DNA of 64,000 bases from Bacteroidales bacterium (GTDB lineage Bacteria; Bacteroidota; Bacteroidia; Bacteroidales; UBA932), in NCBI GenBank assembly GCA_017630155.1, contig JAGBVU010000005.1:80342-144341 (forward strand). Reading direction: 5' to 3'. The notes below the pieces were generated by a model that worked only from the letters and a program-made list of their open reading frames with translations, was not told the origin of the DNA and did not search any database. Below are positions 33,301 to 42,097 of this stretch, piece by piece. Numbering within the stretch: the first letter of the stretch is position 1; every line of letters starts with the position of its first letter. The position numbers and the translations under genes were made by a program.

Positions 33301-34850
33301 AAAAACTAACAGTTATTCTGACTCTCCTTCTGGCTGCAATGGTGACGGCTCAGGGACAGATCAGATTCAGTTCCGATTTTGAGAGCGGTGCGATAGGTGA
33401 GGTTGTTCACCTTGACTCCGCCACTTTCGTAATGATGCAGGAGGATACGGTATCCCTCCACTCTTTTGTGGTCAAAGGGGCATATGATCCCAAAAATCCC
33501 ATCGATACTACACTCCCACCCAGCCCGAGGTGGTTCTATTTCCAGATGACTGGTGTAAAGGACAAATTGGTCTACCTTAATTTTGAGGATACAGATCCTT
33601 TGAGACCCCTCTACTCCTATGATAATGTAACTTGGGAGAGGTTTGCCCCTTGTGAGGCAGCTTTCAGAAAGGTTTCCAAGAGGTTTGAGCAGGATACTGT
33701 CTACCTGGCGTATTATCAGCCATACACATTCTCATATCTTGAGAAGAGGCTTCAGGAATGGGGGAGCCACGATTGGGTAAAAATAGACTCCATCGGCCAC
33801 TCCTTTGAAAACCGACCTATCTGGATGATGCATGTTACCGATGAGAGTGTCCCAGCAGAGGGAAAGAAAAGGGTGTGGCTCCACGCCCGTCAGCACCCTT
33901 CTGAAAGCCCCGCTTCGTGGCTTACCGACGGCTTCATCTCTGCCTTGGTGGCTGATACCCCTGAGGGTGCAGCGCTCCGTAAGCAGATTGATGCTTACAT
34001 CATCCCTCAGACCAACCCTGATGGTGTGGCACATGGCCTTTCGCGTTGCAATATCACAGGTGTGAATCAGGAGATCAACTTTGCCCGCTCTGCGGACAGC
34101 ACAGTGGTAGAGGTGCAATATATAAAGGATATGATTGAGAAGCTCAATGGGGAGGGCATCTTTGATGTTGCACTCAATATCCACTCTCAGGTGGCTAACC
34201 ACGCATCATATTGGCTCCACAGGGCAAAAGGGACATCCAAAGACTTCCTCCGCAGGGAGCTTGTACTTGCCGATTTGACAGCTTCGCTCAACGATTATAT
34301 TTGCCCTGAGGATATGCAGTTCTCAAACATTGCTGCAAGATATCCGGAGGGGTGGTTCTGGAATCTTGCCGGTGAAAAGACCCTCGCAGTGACCTTCGAG
34401 ACCTCCTATACTTGCTATTCCAAGAATTTCAATGGCCCTTGGCTTGACTCATTGAACCTTCGCGACTTCGGGGAGAGGCTCCTTATGGCCACAGCGGAGT
34501 CTATGGCCCTCTCAGTCCCTGACAGGACCATTGTCCTCCCACCAGCCAAGGTGTCGGGCAAGTTTGAGGCAGTCTCACTGGACGAACTGACATACATGGG
34601 GGATGTTGCCTGGAAGGCAATAAAACCAAATGGGAAGGTGAAATATAGTGCAGAATACCTTGAAGCGGGTGAATATGAGGTGTATATGTATATCTCGGCC
34701 CCAAATGACGAGAAGCAATGCAAAGGAGAGAGGGGTTGGAAACTGATCGGCAAACATACCCAGAAAGAGTCTGGAGTCTTGAAATATAACCATAAAGTAA
34801 ATCAGAAGGGTGGCGTAGCCGGAGCTCTTCTCCTTATTAAAACCAAATAG
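33297..34850 (+). CDS. Secreted M14 family zinc carboxypeptidase
   Basis: 517 residues with a signal peptide (cleavage near TAQGQ). An N-terminal beta domain (about 20-145) precedes the peptidase domain. The zinc motif is HARQHPSESPASW with His200 and Glu203; the third zinc His is in LNIHSQVANH; the catalytic Glu is in AVTFETSYT. YIIPQTNPDGVAHG is also conserved. The layout is that of the cytosolic-carboxypeptidase-like M14 branch. A C-terminal strand-rich segment from about 400 may be a binding domain. The gene is coupled to GH18, suggesting joint breakdown of glycosylated or cross-linked proteins or peptides. Confidence 0.87.
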   Translation: MKKLTVILTLLLAAMVTAQGQIRFSSDFESGAIGEVVHLDSATFVMMQEDTVSLHSFVVKGAYDPKNPIDTTLPPSPRWFYFQMTGVKDKLVYLNFEDTDPLRPLYSYDNVTWERFAPCEAAFRKVSKRFEQDTVYLAYYQPYTFSYLEKRLQEWGSHDWVKIDSIGHSFENRPIWMMHVTDESVPAEGKKRVWLHARQHPSESPASWLTDGFISALVADTPEGAALRKQIDAYIIPQTNPDGVAHGLSRCNITGVNQEINFARSADSTVVEVQYIKDMIEKLNGEGIFDVALNIHSQVANHASYWLHRAKGTSKDFLRRELVLADLTASLNDYICPEDMQFSNIAARYPEGWFWNLAGEKTLAVTFETSYTCYSKNFNGPWLDSLNLRDFGERLLMATAESMALSVPDRTIVLPPAKVSGKFEAVSLDELTYMGDVAWKAIKPNGKVKYSAEYLEAGEYEVYMYISAPNDEKQCKGERGWKLIGKHTQKESGVLKYNHKVNQKGGVAGALLLIKTK

Positions 34851-34855
34851 GAATT

Positions 34856-36259
34856 ATGAAAAAGAGATTTTTATTCTACCTGGTAGCTTTTCTTTTTGTC
34901 TGGAGTTGCCAACCTGTTACCAACACTGAGCCAGAAGTAGACAAGACAATCCACTCCCTTGAGATAGGGACAAGTACCAATCCTAATAGCGGAATGAAAT
35001 CCAATGCCCTGGTGGTGAGGATTGGAAACATTTACTATATAACTGTGGATGAGGGTACTGATGTAACTGCTCTTGCCCCTACCATCACTTCAGGAGAGGG
35101 TACCACATTCTATATAGACGGCAAACCTATTGACTCAGGTGTGACACCGGTGGACTTTTCTCAAACAGCCAAACTCGTTATGGTGGGCTCAGATGGAAGT
35201 GAAAGTTCTTATTATATCTGTCTGAAAACAGGAAACAAACTGATAGATGATCAGGTATATGCCATCATGAGGAAATATGATATCCCCGGCATATCGCTAT
35301 CAGCTACCAAAAAGGAGAAAATCGTTTACTCTTCAGGTTATGGATTTGCCAATACCACCACTATGGAGAGGGTAACTTCAAAACACCTTTTCAGACTTGC
35401 AAGTATCTCCAAAACACAAACCTCTATAGGTATTATGACTTTGGTGGAGAAAGGTAAACTCAATTTGTCTGACAAGGTCTTTGGCAAAGGTGGTATTTTT
35501 GAGCAAGAGCTTGGAACTGAAGGTCTTGTTTCCGGTGCAGGACAGGTGACTGTCAAACACCTTTTGCAGCATACAAGCGGATGGTCTGATGAGCATATCT
35601 TCACATCAGCATCGGGACTTGGCGGCCAGGATGTTTTGGGCAGAATGAAATATGTCGTTCATAATATCCCTATGGACAATACCCCCGGGACCAAACATAG
35701 CTATTATAATATGGGTTTTGGCCTTCTGGGTTGTATTATCGAGAAGATATCGGGCAAAGATTATGAGACTTTTATGAGAGAAGAGGTATATGCTAAAATC
35801 GGCGTTACTGATATTTGGGTCGGTGGAGACCAATACCATCAGAGGGATAACGAGTGTGTCTATTATTCTCAGGATGGTAAAAACGGGTATAGCAACGATA
35901 TGCATCTTATCAGGGCATTGGGTGGCCTGATCGCCTCATCTGATGAACTTATGAAAGTGGTGGCAAGTGTTGACTATGGTGATGTGTTCCCTGATATCCT
36001 CAAAAAAGAGACACTTGATCTTATGTACACACCATCTGAGGCATACAACAGATATGCTTTGGGCTGGAGAGTCAACTATCCATATTATCCTGACTGGTCA
36101 AGTTACCATGGTGGAACACTTGCCGGAACAGGTACACTTATGGCAAGGGACAAATCAAGAGATGCAGCATCAGTGGTGCTTTGCAACTCACGCAGTTATC
36201 TTGAAGGTTTTGATGACAGTATGTACGACCTTCTTGATATGGTGATGGATCAGTTCTAG
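34856..36259 (+). CDS. Serine hydrolase of the beta-lactamase / penicillin-binding-protein fold, lipoprotein
   Basis: 467 residues. Signal peptide with lipobox (FVWSC). An Ig-like N-terminal domain (about 30-125) is followed by the hydrolase domain. Catalytic motifs: Ser183-x-x-Lys186 in RLASISKTQTS, Tyr-x-Asn in HSYYNMGFG, and HGG in SSYHGGTLAGTG. The motif set is that of class C beta-lactamases, DD-peptidases and esterases. It follows the M14 gene by 5 bases, so GH18, M14 and this hydrolase form one unit. Its stop overlaps the convergent DUF2490 stop by 4 bases. Confidence 0.88.
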   Translation: MKKRFLFYLVAFLFVWSCQPVTNTEPEVDKTIHSLEIGTSTNPNSGMKSNALVVRIGNIYYITVDEGTDVTALAPTITSGEGTTFYIDGKPIDSGVTPVDFSQTAKLVMVGSDGSESSYYICLKTGNKLIDDQVYAIMRKYDIPGISLSATKKEKIVYSSGYGFANTTTMERVTSKHLFRLASISKTQTSIGIMTLVEKGKLNLSDKVFGKGGIFEQELGTEGLVSGAGQVTVKHLLQHTSGWSDEHIFTSASGLGGQDVLGRMKYVVHNIPMDNTPGTKHSYYNMGFGLLGCIIEKISGKDYETFMREEVYAKIGVTDIWVGGDQYHQRDNECVYYSQDGKNGYSNDMHLIRALGGLIASSDELMKVVASVDYGDVFPDILKKETLDLMYTPSEAYNRYALGWRVNYPYYPDWSSYHGGTLAGTGTLMARDKSRDAASVVLCNSRSYLEGFDDSMYDLLDMVMDQF

Positions 36260-36939
36260 AATTTGTAGTAGTAATTGACCCCAAGGATAAAATAGTCCGG
36301 AGCTCTCCTCTCCAAACCGAGGATAGTGAAATCCGGGTTTTGAGTATAACGGCCATACACCTGTAGGTCGTTATACTTGTTTATGGCGATACTTGTCCCG
36401 ATATTGTACCTCACCTCCTTTACTCTCCCCTCTGAAACTATGTCACCGAGGTAAATGTGGGGCTCTACCGAGATGTAGGGCTTGAATATGGAGTTGGGGA
36501 TGGAGTATTGGCACTTGAGCTCAGACCTAAGGAGTGTGCCCACCTCACCCAGAGAGAATGTCTGCTGGAATCTCTCACGGAGTGATATTGAGAATTGAGA
36601 TACGGGGAGGACACCTGTAGCATCGATCCAGTATCTGTTGGAAAGGATTGTCTCACCATTGTTGGGCTTGGCGATCAGCGCATAACCGATAGCTGCATTG
36701 AAATATTTGCATACCTTGTAGCTGAATGAGGTGTTTATTCTGTAATTGTCTATTTTGCTTGAGTTGTTTTTGGTCCTCAGCTCCAGATCTGTGGTGTTTG
36801 ACAGACCTTCGATGATATTGACCTTTACACCGGCTTTGGTATAGATGCGGAAGTCGTGGCTGTCATCTTGTGCTGATGATGATGTAAAGGGGATGATCAA
36901 AAGGATTGCTGATATAATTAATAGTGGAAACTGTTTCAT
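36256..36939 (-). CDS. DUF2490 outer-membrane protein
   Basis: 227 residues with a signal peptide (cleavage near SSAQ). The mature part is a run of amphipathic strands (FSISLRERFQQTFSLGEVGT) ending in YFILGVNYYYKF, as in outer-membrane barrels of the DUF2490 family. Function is unknown. It stands alone on the minus strand. Confidence 0.8.
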   Translation of the reverse strand: MKQFPLLIISAILLIIPFTSSSAQDDSHDFRIYTKAGVKVNIIEGLSNTTDLELRTKNNSSKIDNYRINTSFSYKVCKYFNAAIGYALIAKPNNGETILSNRYWIDATGVLPVSQFSISLRERFQQTFSLGEVGTLLRSELKCQYSIPNSIFKPYISVEPHIYLGDIVSEGRVKEVRYNIGTSIAINKYNDLQVYGRYTQNPDFTILGLERRAPDYFILGVNYYYKF

Positions 36940-36959
36940 CTTTCTTTAATTCATTTTTG

Positions 36960-36967
36960 CAAATATA
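36960..36967 (-). promoter_or_regulatory. Probable -7 box for the DUF2490 gene
   Basis: TATATTTG on the minus strand, 20 bases before the start at 36939. Confidence 0.5.
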
Positions 36968-37135
36968 ATAAAAATTTGGACCTCACAATTATTATCCGCT
37001 TCATATGGCAAATGAGATGGTGGAGTCGTGGACATCGTTCTGTATTTTGTGTTAAAAATTGTCAAAAAGTAATCTATTTGTCTCACATTTTCACTAATTA
37101 TGTGTCGTTTTGTATTAATTAGTAAATATGTATAC

Positions 37136-37143
37136 TATCTTTG
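37136..37143 (+). promoter_or_regulatory. Probable -7 box for the acyl-CoA synthetase gene
   Basis: TATCTTTG, 29 bases before ATG 37173, with a TTTG at 37109-37112 upstream (spacer 23, slightly long). The 233-base interval is otherwise AT-rich with no other feature visible. Confidence 0.5.
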
Positions 37144-37172
37144 TAAAGATTAATGATACTAAAATCTGAACT

Positions 37173-38816
37173 ATGATCCATTATTACACCAGACTTGAGA
37201 CTCAAATAAAAGCAAATTGGGATCTTAAAGCACTATGCAATTATAAAGGTGAGCACTTCACTTTTGGCCAGGTAGCAACCCAGATAGCAAAGTTCCACCT
37301 CTTTTTTGAGAAAGCAGGGATCCAAAAAGGTGATAAAGTGGCAATATGTGCCAAGAATACAGCTCGATGGGGTATGGCATTTTTTGCATCTGGTACCTAT
37401 GGGACTGTTACTGTACCTATCCTTGTAGATTTCCATCCGGATAGTGTCAACGGCCTTGTTCACCACTCTGAAAGTGTAGTACTTTTTACAGATGACGATG
37501 TGTGGGCGAAACTTGACATCTCAAAGATGCCTACAGTGAAAGCTGTAATTTCTACACAGACCTACTCCCTCCTATATGCAGCGACAGAGGATATCAAAAA
37601 GGTGTATGATGGACTTGAGGCGGCATTCACAGAGAAGTATCCAAAGGGTTATGCTCCTGAGCATGTGTCATTCCCTAAGGACAATCTCAAAGATCTTGCA
37701 ATTATCAACTATACATCTGGCAGTACAGGTGCACCTAAAGGTGTTATGCTCCGTCACGAGTGCCTTAGCGCAAATGCCGATTTCGGACAGAGGTGGCTTC
37801 AGTCTTTCCCTGGTGAGAATATAGTATCTATGCTCCCTATGGCCCACATGTACGGTATGATGTTCGAACTCATCTATCCTTTGTGCGGAGGTTCTACTGT
37901 ATACTATCTCGGCAAAACCCCTACACCTGCAGTCCTTCTTGGTGCTATGGCTGAGGTCAAACCTTACCTTTTGATTACTGTTCCACTTGTACTCGAAAAG
38001 GTATTCAAAGGTAAAGTTCAGCCAATCCTAAACAAGCCTGTGATGAAGGTTATCACAGCTATCCCTGGTTTGAATCAGATTATTTTCAAGAAAATACGTA
38101 CTACACTCCTGAATGCATTTGGAGGAAATCTCCGCTCTATCATTATGGGTGGTGCAGCTCTTAATCCAGATGTGGAGAAATGGTTCAAGAAATTCAAGAT
38201 GCCTTTCACTGTAGGTTACGGTATGACAGAGGCGGCACCTCTTTTGGCCTACGAGCCATGGGAGACATTTGTTCCCCACTCTTGCGGTAAGGCTATCGAC
38301 TGCGTGGAGATAAGGATTGATTCTGAGGATCCATACAATGTTGTGGGACAGATTCAGGCAAAAGGTGTCAGCATCATGAGCGGTTACTATAAGAATGAAG
38401 AGGCAACAAAAGCTGCATTTACAGAGGATGGCTGGATGAATACCGGTGACTTGGGTGTTATGGATAAGGCCGGTAATATCTTTATCCGTGGTAGAAGCAA
38501 GAATATGATCCTTACATCAAATGGGCAGAATATCTACCCTGAAGAGGTAGAGGCAGTATGCAACAATCAGCCTTATGTGATAGAGTCTGTAGTGGTGGAC
38601 AGAAAAGGTGTCCTTGTCGCTCTCCTATATATGGATAAGGATAAAATGGCTGCAGATGGAATTCAGGGTGAAGTTCTTAATGAGAAGCTCAATGAGATAA
38701 GGGTTTCGGTAAATAAGGATATGCCTTCATACAGCAAATTGGGTAAAATCGAAGTTATGGACCAGCCATTTGAGAAGACCCCTAAGATGAGTATCAAGAG
38801 ATTCCTCTATTCATAG
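37173..38816 (+). CDS. AMP-forming acyl-CoA synthetase (long-chain fatty acid--CoA ligase family)
   Basis: 547 residues. The ATP-binding loop is YTSGSTGAPKG (about residues 180-190). VGYGMTEAAP and MNTGDLGVMDKAGN complete the adenylation motifs, and the C-terminal Lys is in PKMSIKRFLYS. It activates a carboxylic acid, probably a fatty acid, to the CoA thioester. The AraC regulator begins 3 bases after its stop, so the two are co-transcribed and the regulator may respond to a related substrate. Confidence 0.9.
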   Translation: MIHYYTRLETQIKANWDLKALCNYKGEHFTFGQVATQIAKFHLFFEKAGIQKGDKVAICAKNTARWGMAFFASGTYGTVTVPILVDFHPDSVNGLVHHSESVVLFTDDDVWAKLDISKMPTVKAVISTQTYSLLYAATEDIKKVYDGLEAAFTEKYPKGYAPEHVSFPKDNLKDLAIINYTSGSTGAPKGVMLRHECLSANADFGQRWLQSFPGENIVSMLPMAHMYGMMFELIYPLCGGSTVYYLGKTPTPAVLLGAMAEVKPYLLITVPLVLEKVFKGKVQPILNKPVMKVITAIPGLNQIIFKKIRTTLLNAFGGNLRSIIMGGAALNPDVEKWFKKFKMPFTVGYGMTEAAPLLAYEPWETFVPHSCGKAIDCVEIRIDSEDPYNVVGQIQAKGVSIMSGYYKNEEATKAAFTEDGWMNTGDLGVMDKAGNIFIRGRSKNMILTSNGQNIYPEEVEAVCNNQPYVIESVVVDRKGVLVALLYMDKDKMAADGIQGEVLNEKLNEIRVSVNKDMPSYSKLGKIEVMDQPFEKTPKMSIKRFLYS

Positions 38817-38819
38817 TTC

Positions 38820-39737
38820 ATGCCCAGCAAGTTATACAATACATTAACTATTGCACAACTCAAGAAGATGTTCGATATCGCCAATATCAAAAGTATTGGC
38901 GATGACTTCTATATAGGTGACCTGTATTATAAGGAAAAGACAGACCTCCCGTTCTTCAATAATGTCCCTACAAGGATTGATGGATATGTCGGTCTTTTTT
39001 GTGTCTCAGGCAACCTTACACTTTCAGCTGATCTCAAGGAGTATAATGTGACCAGAAACACCTTTTCTGTCATAACTCCCGGAAATATTGTCCGTATGGT
39101 GGATAATGCCCCCAAAGAGGGATGCCATCTCATTGCTGTGGTAATGTCGTCGAAGTATATGGCCAAGCTCAGGTTTGATATGAATTCGATATTCAACCAT
39201 CTGATATCTCCCGTGGATTATCCGACTATCCAGTTGAACAGGATGGAGGTGGTACTGGCTATGAGATATTATAGCTTGATGAAAAAGGTTATGGATTCCA
39301 ACAGACCTTTTGTCTCTGAGAGTATCATGGCACTCTGCTCCTCATTGGTTTTTGAGGTGGCCGGATCCTGGAGAGGGAGACAGCAGGAGATCCTCAAGAG
39401 TGTGAAGGACCAGAAGGGAAGAAACAGTGTCATCTATGACAGATTCATAAAACTGGTGGCCAAATACCACGTCCTGGACAGGTCTGTGCAGTTCTATGCA
39501 GACAAGCTATGCATTACGACCAAATATCTTGCGAAGGTTGTCAAGGGGGCGAGTGGAAAGACCCCTTCATATTGGATCGATTCATATGTTATCCTTGAGG
39601 CTCAGAATCTTCTCCGCTACAGCCGTGATACCATCAAACAGATAGTGTACAAGCTGAACTTTACCAACCAGTCTGTCTTCCAGAAATTCTTCAAGGCCCA
39701 TACAGGGATGACACCGCTGGAGTATAGGAAGAAGTAA
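38820..39737 (+). CDS. AraC family transcriptional regulator
   Basis: 305 residues. An N-terminal cupin-like domain (about 30-130) is followed by two C-terminal helix-turn-helix units: VQFYADKLCITTKYLAKVVK and the recognition region QIVYKLNFTNQSVFQKFFKA with the family end GMTPLEYRK. It is coupled to the acyl-CoA synthetase, so it may regulate that gene, but no operator is evident. The ligand is unknown. Confidence 0.9.
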   Translation: MPSKLYNTLTIAQLKKMFDIANIKSIGDDFYIGDLYYKEKTDLPFFNNVPTRIDGYVGLFCVSGNLTLSADLKEYNVTRNTFSVITPGNIVRMVDNAPKEGCHLIAVVMSSKYMAKLRFDMNSIFNHLISPVDYPTIQLNRMEVVLAMRYYSLMKKVMDSNRPFVSESIMALCSSLVFEVAGSWRGRQQEILKSVKDQKGRNSVIYDRFIKLVAKYHVLDRSVQFYADKLCITTKYLAKVVKGASGKTPSYWIDSYVILEAQNLLRYSRDTIKQIVYKLNFTNQSVFQKFFKAHTGMTPLEYRKK

Positions 39738-39740
39738 CGA

Positions 39741-41105
39741 TTACATTTCAGATACTATAACCCTGAAACTTCCTCTGAGCTGGTGGTATTGTGATTCTAC
39801 ATATATCGTTGCAGATCCGGGGGCGATGCATTTGATCTCCATTCCCGATACAGATACTATATCTGGGGCTGATGAGTAGCATATTATATCCTCATTGTAA
39901 GAATCTGCAGGATATAGTGTTGCTGTTACCTTTTGGGTTTCCCCCAAGAATCTGATTGCTACTGGGTTTTCTGTTACATTCTGACTTCCCAGCATAATGG
40001 TCATACTCTTGGCAATAAGCTTTATGTCAAGTGTGATCTCTGCTGTGAGATTGTGATGCGTGTTCAGGGCCTTTATCAAGGTTGTTCCCGATTTTATAGC
40101 AGTTACCTTGCCATTCTGGTCTACTGTGGCTATATCGGGGTGGGTTGAACTCCATATCAGGGTACTGTCAGACATATCTGTGAATACAGGGTGCAGGGTG
40201 AAGGGCTCTCTGCCGGCCACTTTCATCTGGTAACCTTCTGCAAATTCCACTGCAGGATGGTCGATTTTCTCCCCCTGTCTTATGGTAAGCGTAGTAAATA
40301 TCAATGAGTCATTGCTGCTCCTTAGTGTGACGCTCCCCTCCCTATCCTCATACTCCATATTTCTCAATACCTCTATATATATAGTGTGGGATAATGTGTC
40401 GTGATTGACTGTGCGGATCCAGGGTGTGGGGTTGACTACCTCCACTGGGTAGTTGGAGAGGTAAAGTGATGTTATATAGCCTCCGTCGCCATCTATCTGT
40501 ACGGACTCTTTGTCTAGTTTGATGAATGGTCTGGCAAGTCTTTTTATATAGGCTCTCCTCTCCATATCTTCCGATACGAATGTTATCGTACCAGACATCT
40601 CTTCTGTTGACTCATTTGGAGATACTTTTATCGGTACATTTTGAGGTCCGTCGCCATTTGCAATTTCTGTTTCTACCCATTCGCTTTTGCTGCTTATCCT
40701 CCATGGGGTGTAGCAAGTAATTGAGAGGGTCCCTTTACCTCCACGATGTGAGAAGGTGAGAGTGTCTGGAGTCAAAGAGAGGTGTTTGCCGGGTGTCTGA
40801 GTAATATCCACCCTGGCCGAATCGGAGCCACAGATGAAAAGGATGTGGCCTGCTCTGGCTGCCGAATCATTTGCAGGGGCGGTAAGGTAGTATATCCCCT
40901 CAGAAATGTACCTGCACCTGAGCCACCTTGCTTCCACTACTGTCCTCCATTGTGAAGTGGCCGAAACCTGCACCTGAGCATCTCCCCCCTCCCTGTCAAA
41001 ATGGATCTCGTAGGTAGAGATATCTATATGGTCCACGTGATGGCGTTTGCTGCAGGAGCAGAGGCATAAAAGAAGAATAAAAATATATAAATATCTTATC
41101 ATCAA
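39741..41105 (-). CDS. BACON and Big2-domain lipoprotein
   Basis: 454 residues; the signal peptide ends in a lipobox (LCSC). Three BACON-type beta domains follow (about 25-105, 108-195 and 200-285), seen from repeated spacing of strands like VQVSATSQWRTVVEARWL, LSITCYTPWRISSKSEWVET and NPTPWIRTVNHDT. A Big2 Ig-like domain follows (IWSSTHPDIATVDQNGKVTA). These domains often help Bacteroidota bind glycans or mucin. The protein is probably at the cell surface. It is divergent from the DUF4493 operon starting at 41.2 kb. Confidence 0.8.
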   Translation of the reverse strand: MMIRYLYIFILLLCLCSCSKRHHVDHIDISTYEIHFDREGGDAQVQVSATSQWRTVVEARWLRCRYISEGIYYLTAPANDSAARAGHILFICGSDSARVDITQTPGKHLSLTPDTLTFSHRGGKGTLSITCYTPWRISSKSEWVETEIANGDGPQNVPIKVSPNESTEEMSGTITFVSEDMERRAYIKRLARPFIKLDKESVQIDGDGGYITSLYLSNYPVEVVNPTPWIRTVNHDTLSHTIYIEVLRNMEYEDREGSVTLRSSNDSLIFTTLTIRQGEKIDHPAVEFAEGYQMKVAGREPFTLHPVFTDMSDSTLIWSSTHPDIATVDQNGKVTAIKSGTTLIKALNTHHNLTAEITLDIKLIAKSMTIMLGSQNVTENPVAIRFLGETQKVTATLYPADSYNEDIICYSSAPDIVSVSGMEIKCIAPGSATIYVESQYHQLRGSFRVIVSEM

Positions 41106-41113
41106 TTACTCAT

Positions 41114-41121
41114 CAAAAGTA
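41114..41121 (-). promoter_or_regulatory. Probable -7 box for the BACON lipoprotein
   Basis: TACTTTTG on the minus strand, 8 bases before the start at 41105. Confidence 0.45.
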
Positions 41122-41172
41122 TTCCAAATGTAGTGAAAATTTAGGAAACTGATTGTTTTTTCAAAGTTTTCT

Positions 41173-41180
41173 TATATTTG
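41173..41180 (+). promoter_or_regulatory. Probable -7 box for the surface-lipoprotein operon
   Basis: TATATTTG, 22 bases before the ATG at 41203. It is the only promoter-like site I see before the seven-gene run. Confidence 0.5.
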
Positions 41181-41202
41181 TGCGATTTTTTGCTTTTTGC
41201 AA

Positions 41203-42096
41203 ATGTATAAAAATATGTATAAAATGCTTAAATACAGGGGGTTATTTTGGTGGGCTATGATACTGTGTGTCATGGTTCTCCCTTCGTGCCGTAAGGGTAC
41301 TCTTGATGAACCCCAGATGGGAAAAGTAAGCATTACGCTCTCAAGAGATTCGCAGATAGAGGTGAGGTCTTCATCTGATGAGGAGGATGTGGAGTTCAAA
41401 TTTGTGGGTCTCAACGGTTATGGTTCGTCTGAGGAGTTTATCCCATATACAGGGGAGGGTATGGAGGCTGAGTGGTATTTTGGCATATACAGGCTATATG
41501 CCCAGACCTGTTCGCTTGAGGAGGCAGAACTTGGTTTCGGTTGTGTGAGACACGACGGGACAAGTGAGCCGTTTACCATTGTTAATGGTCAAGTGGTTCC
41601 TGTATCTGCGGTGGTGTGTAGGGTGGCCAATTGCAGGGTTACAGTAAACTTCGATATGTCGATGTATGAGGCATTTGACGATTTCAAGTTCTTCGTTAGG
41701 ACAGTCAAGGCCCCTGTTGAGGGTGAAGAGACAGTGTCTGATGGAGATACCGAAGAGGACAATGTGCTCAGAACACTTGAGTTCAATAAAAACGGCATAG
41801 GTTATTATAACCTCTACGATACACCTCTGAATCTGGAATATATCCTTTTAGTGAGGGCCAATGGTGCTGAGGAGTATGTGGAGACATCCAGAGGGTATCT
41901 GCTGAAAGAGGAGAGTGGGGCTGAGCCTGCAATCCTGGCAGCTGGGGATGCAGTCACATTCAATGTGAGATATACAGGTCAGATTGATAACCCATCTTCA
42001 GATCTTGTTTTTGTAATCGACGGTATGCGATACCCGTCAGAAAATGGTATAACACTCCCCGACTACTCGGAAGGGGAGGTAAATGAGGAGAGTTAG
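41203..42096 (+). CDS. DUF4493 lipoprotein, first gene of the surface operon
   Basis: About 297 residues from ATG 41203; ATGs at 41215 and 41224 are also possible. The lipobox is LPSC. The segment EWYFGIYRLYAQTCSLEEAE followed by FTIVNGQVVPVSAVVCRVAN matches the DUF4493 pattern of a body-measure strand, a Gly-x-Phe turn and a Cys-containing strand. No catalytic motif is visible. DUF4493 is a Bacteroidota family of unknown function. The stop overlaps the next gene's possible start, and the following six genes are packed with gaps under 25 bases. Confidence 0.75.
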   Translation: MYKNMYKMLKYRGLFWWAMILCVMVLPSCRKGTLDEPQMGKVSITLSRDSQIEVRSSSDEEDVEFKFVGLNGYGSSEEFIPYTGEGMEAEWYFGIYRLYAQTCSLEEAELGFGCVRHDGTSEPFTIVNGQVVPVSAVVCRVANCRVTVNFDMSMYEAFDDFKFFVRTVKAPVEGEETVSDGDTEEDNVLRTLEFNKNGIGYYNLYDTPLNLEYILLVRANGAEEYVETSRGYLLKEESGAEPAILAAGDAVTFNVRYTGQIDNPSSDLVFVIDGMRYPSENGITLPDYSEGEVNEES

Positions 42097-42097
42097 A

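Noticed and set aside
34856..36259. Antibiotic-resistance beta-lactamase
   Set aside because: The SxxK, YxN and HGG motifs also define DD-peptidases and esterases; the lipobox, the extra N-terminal domain and the neighbouring hydrolases point to a catabolic or cell-wall role.
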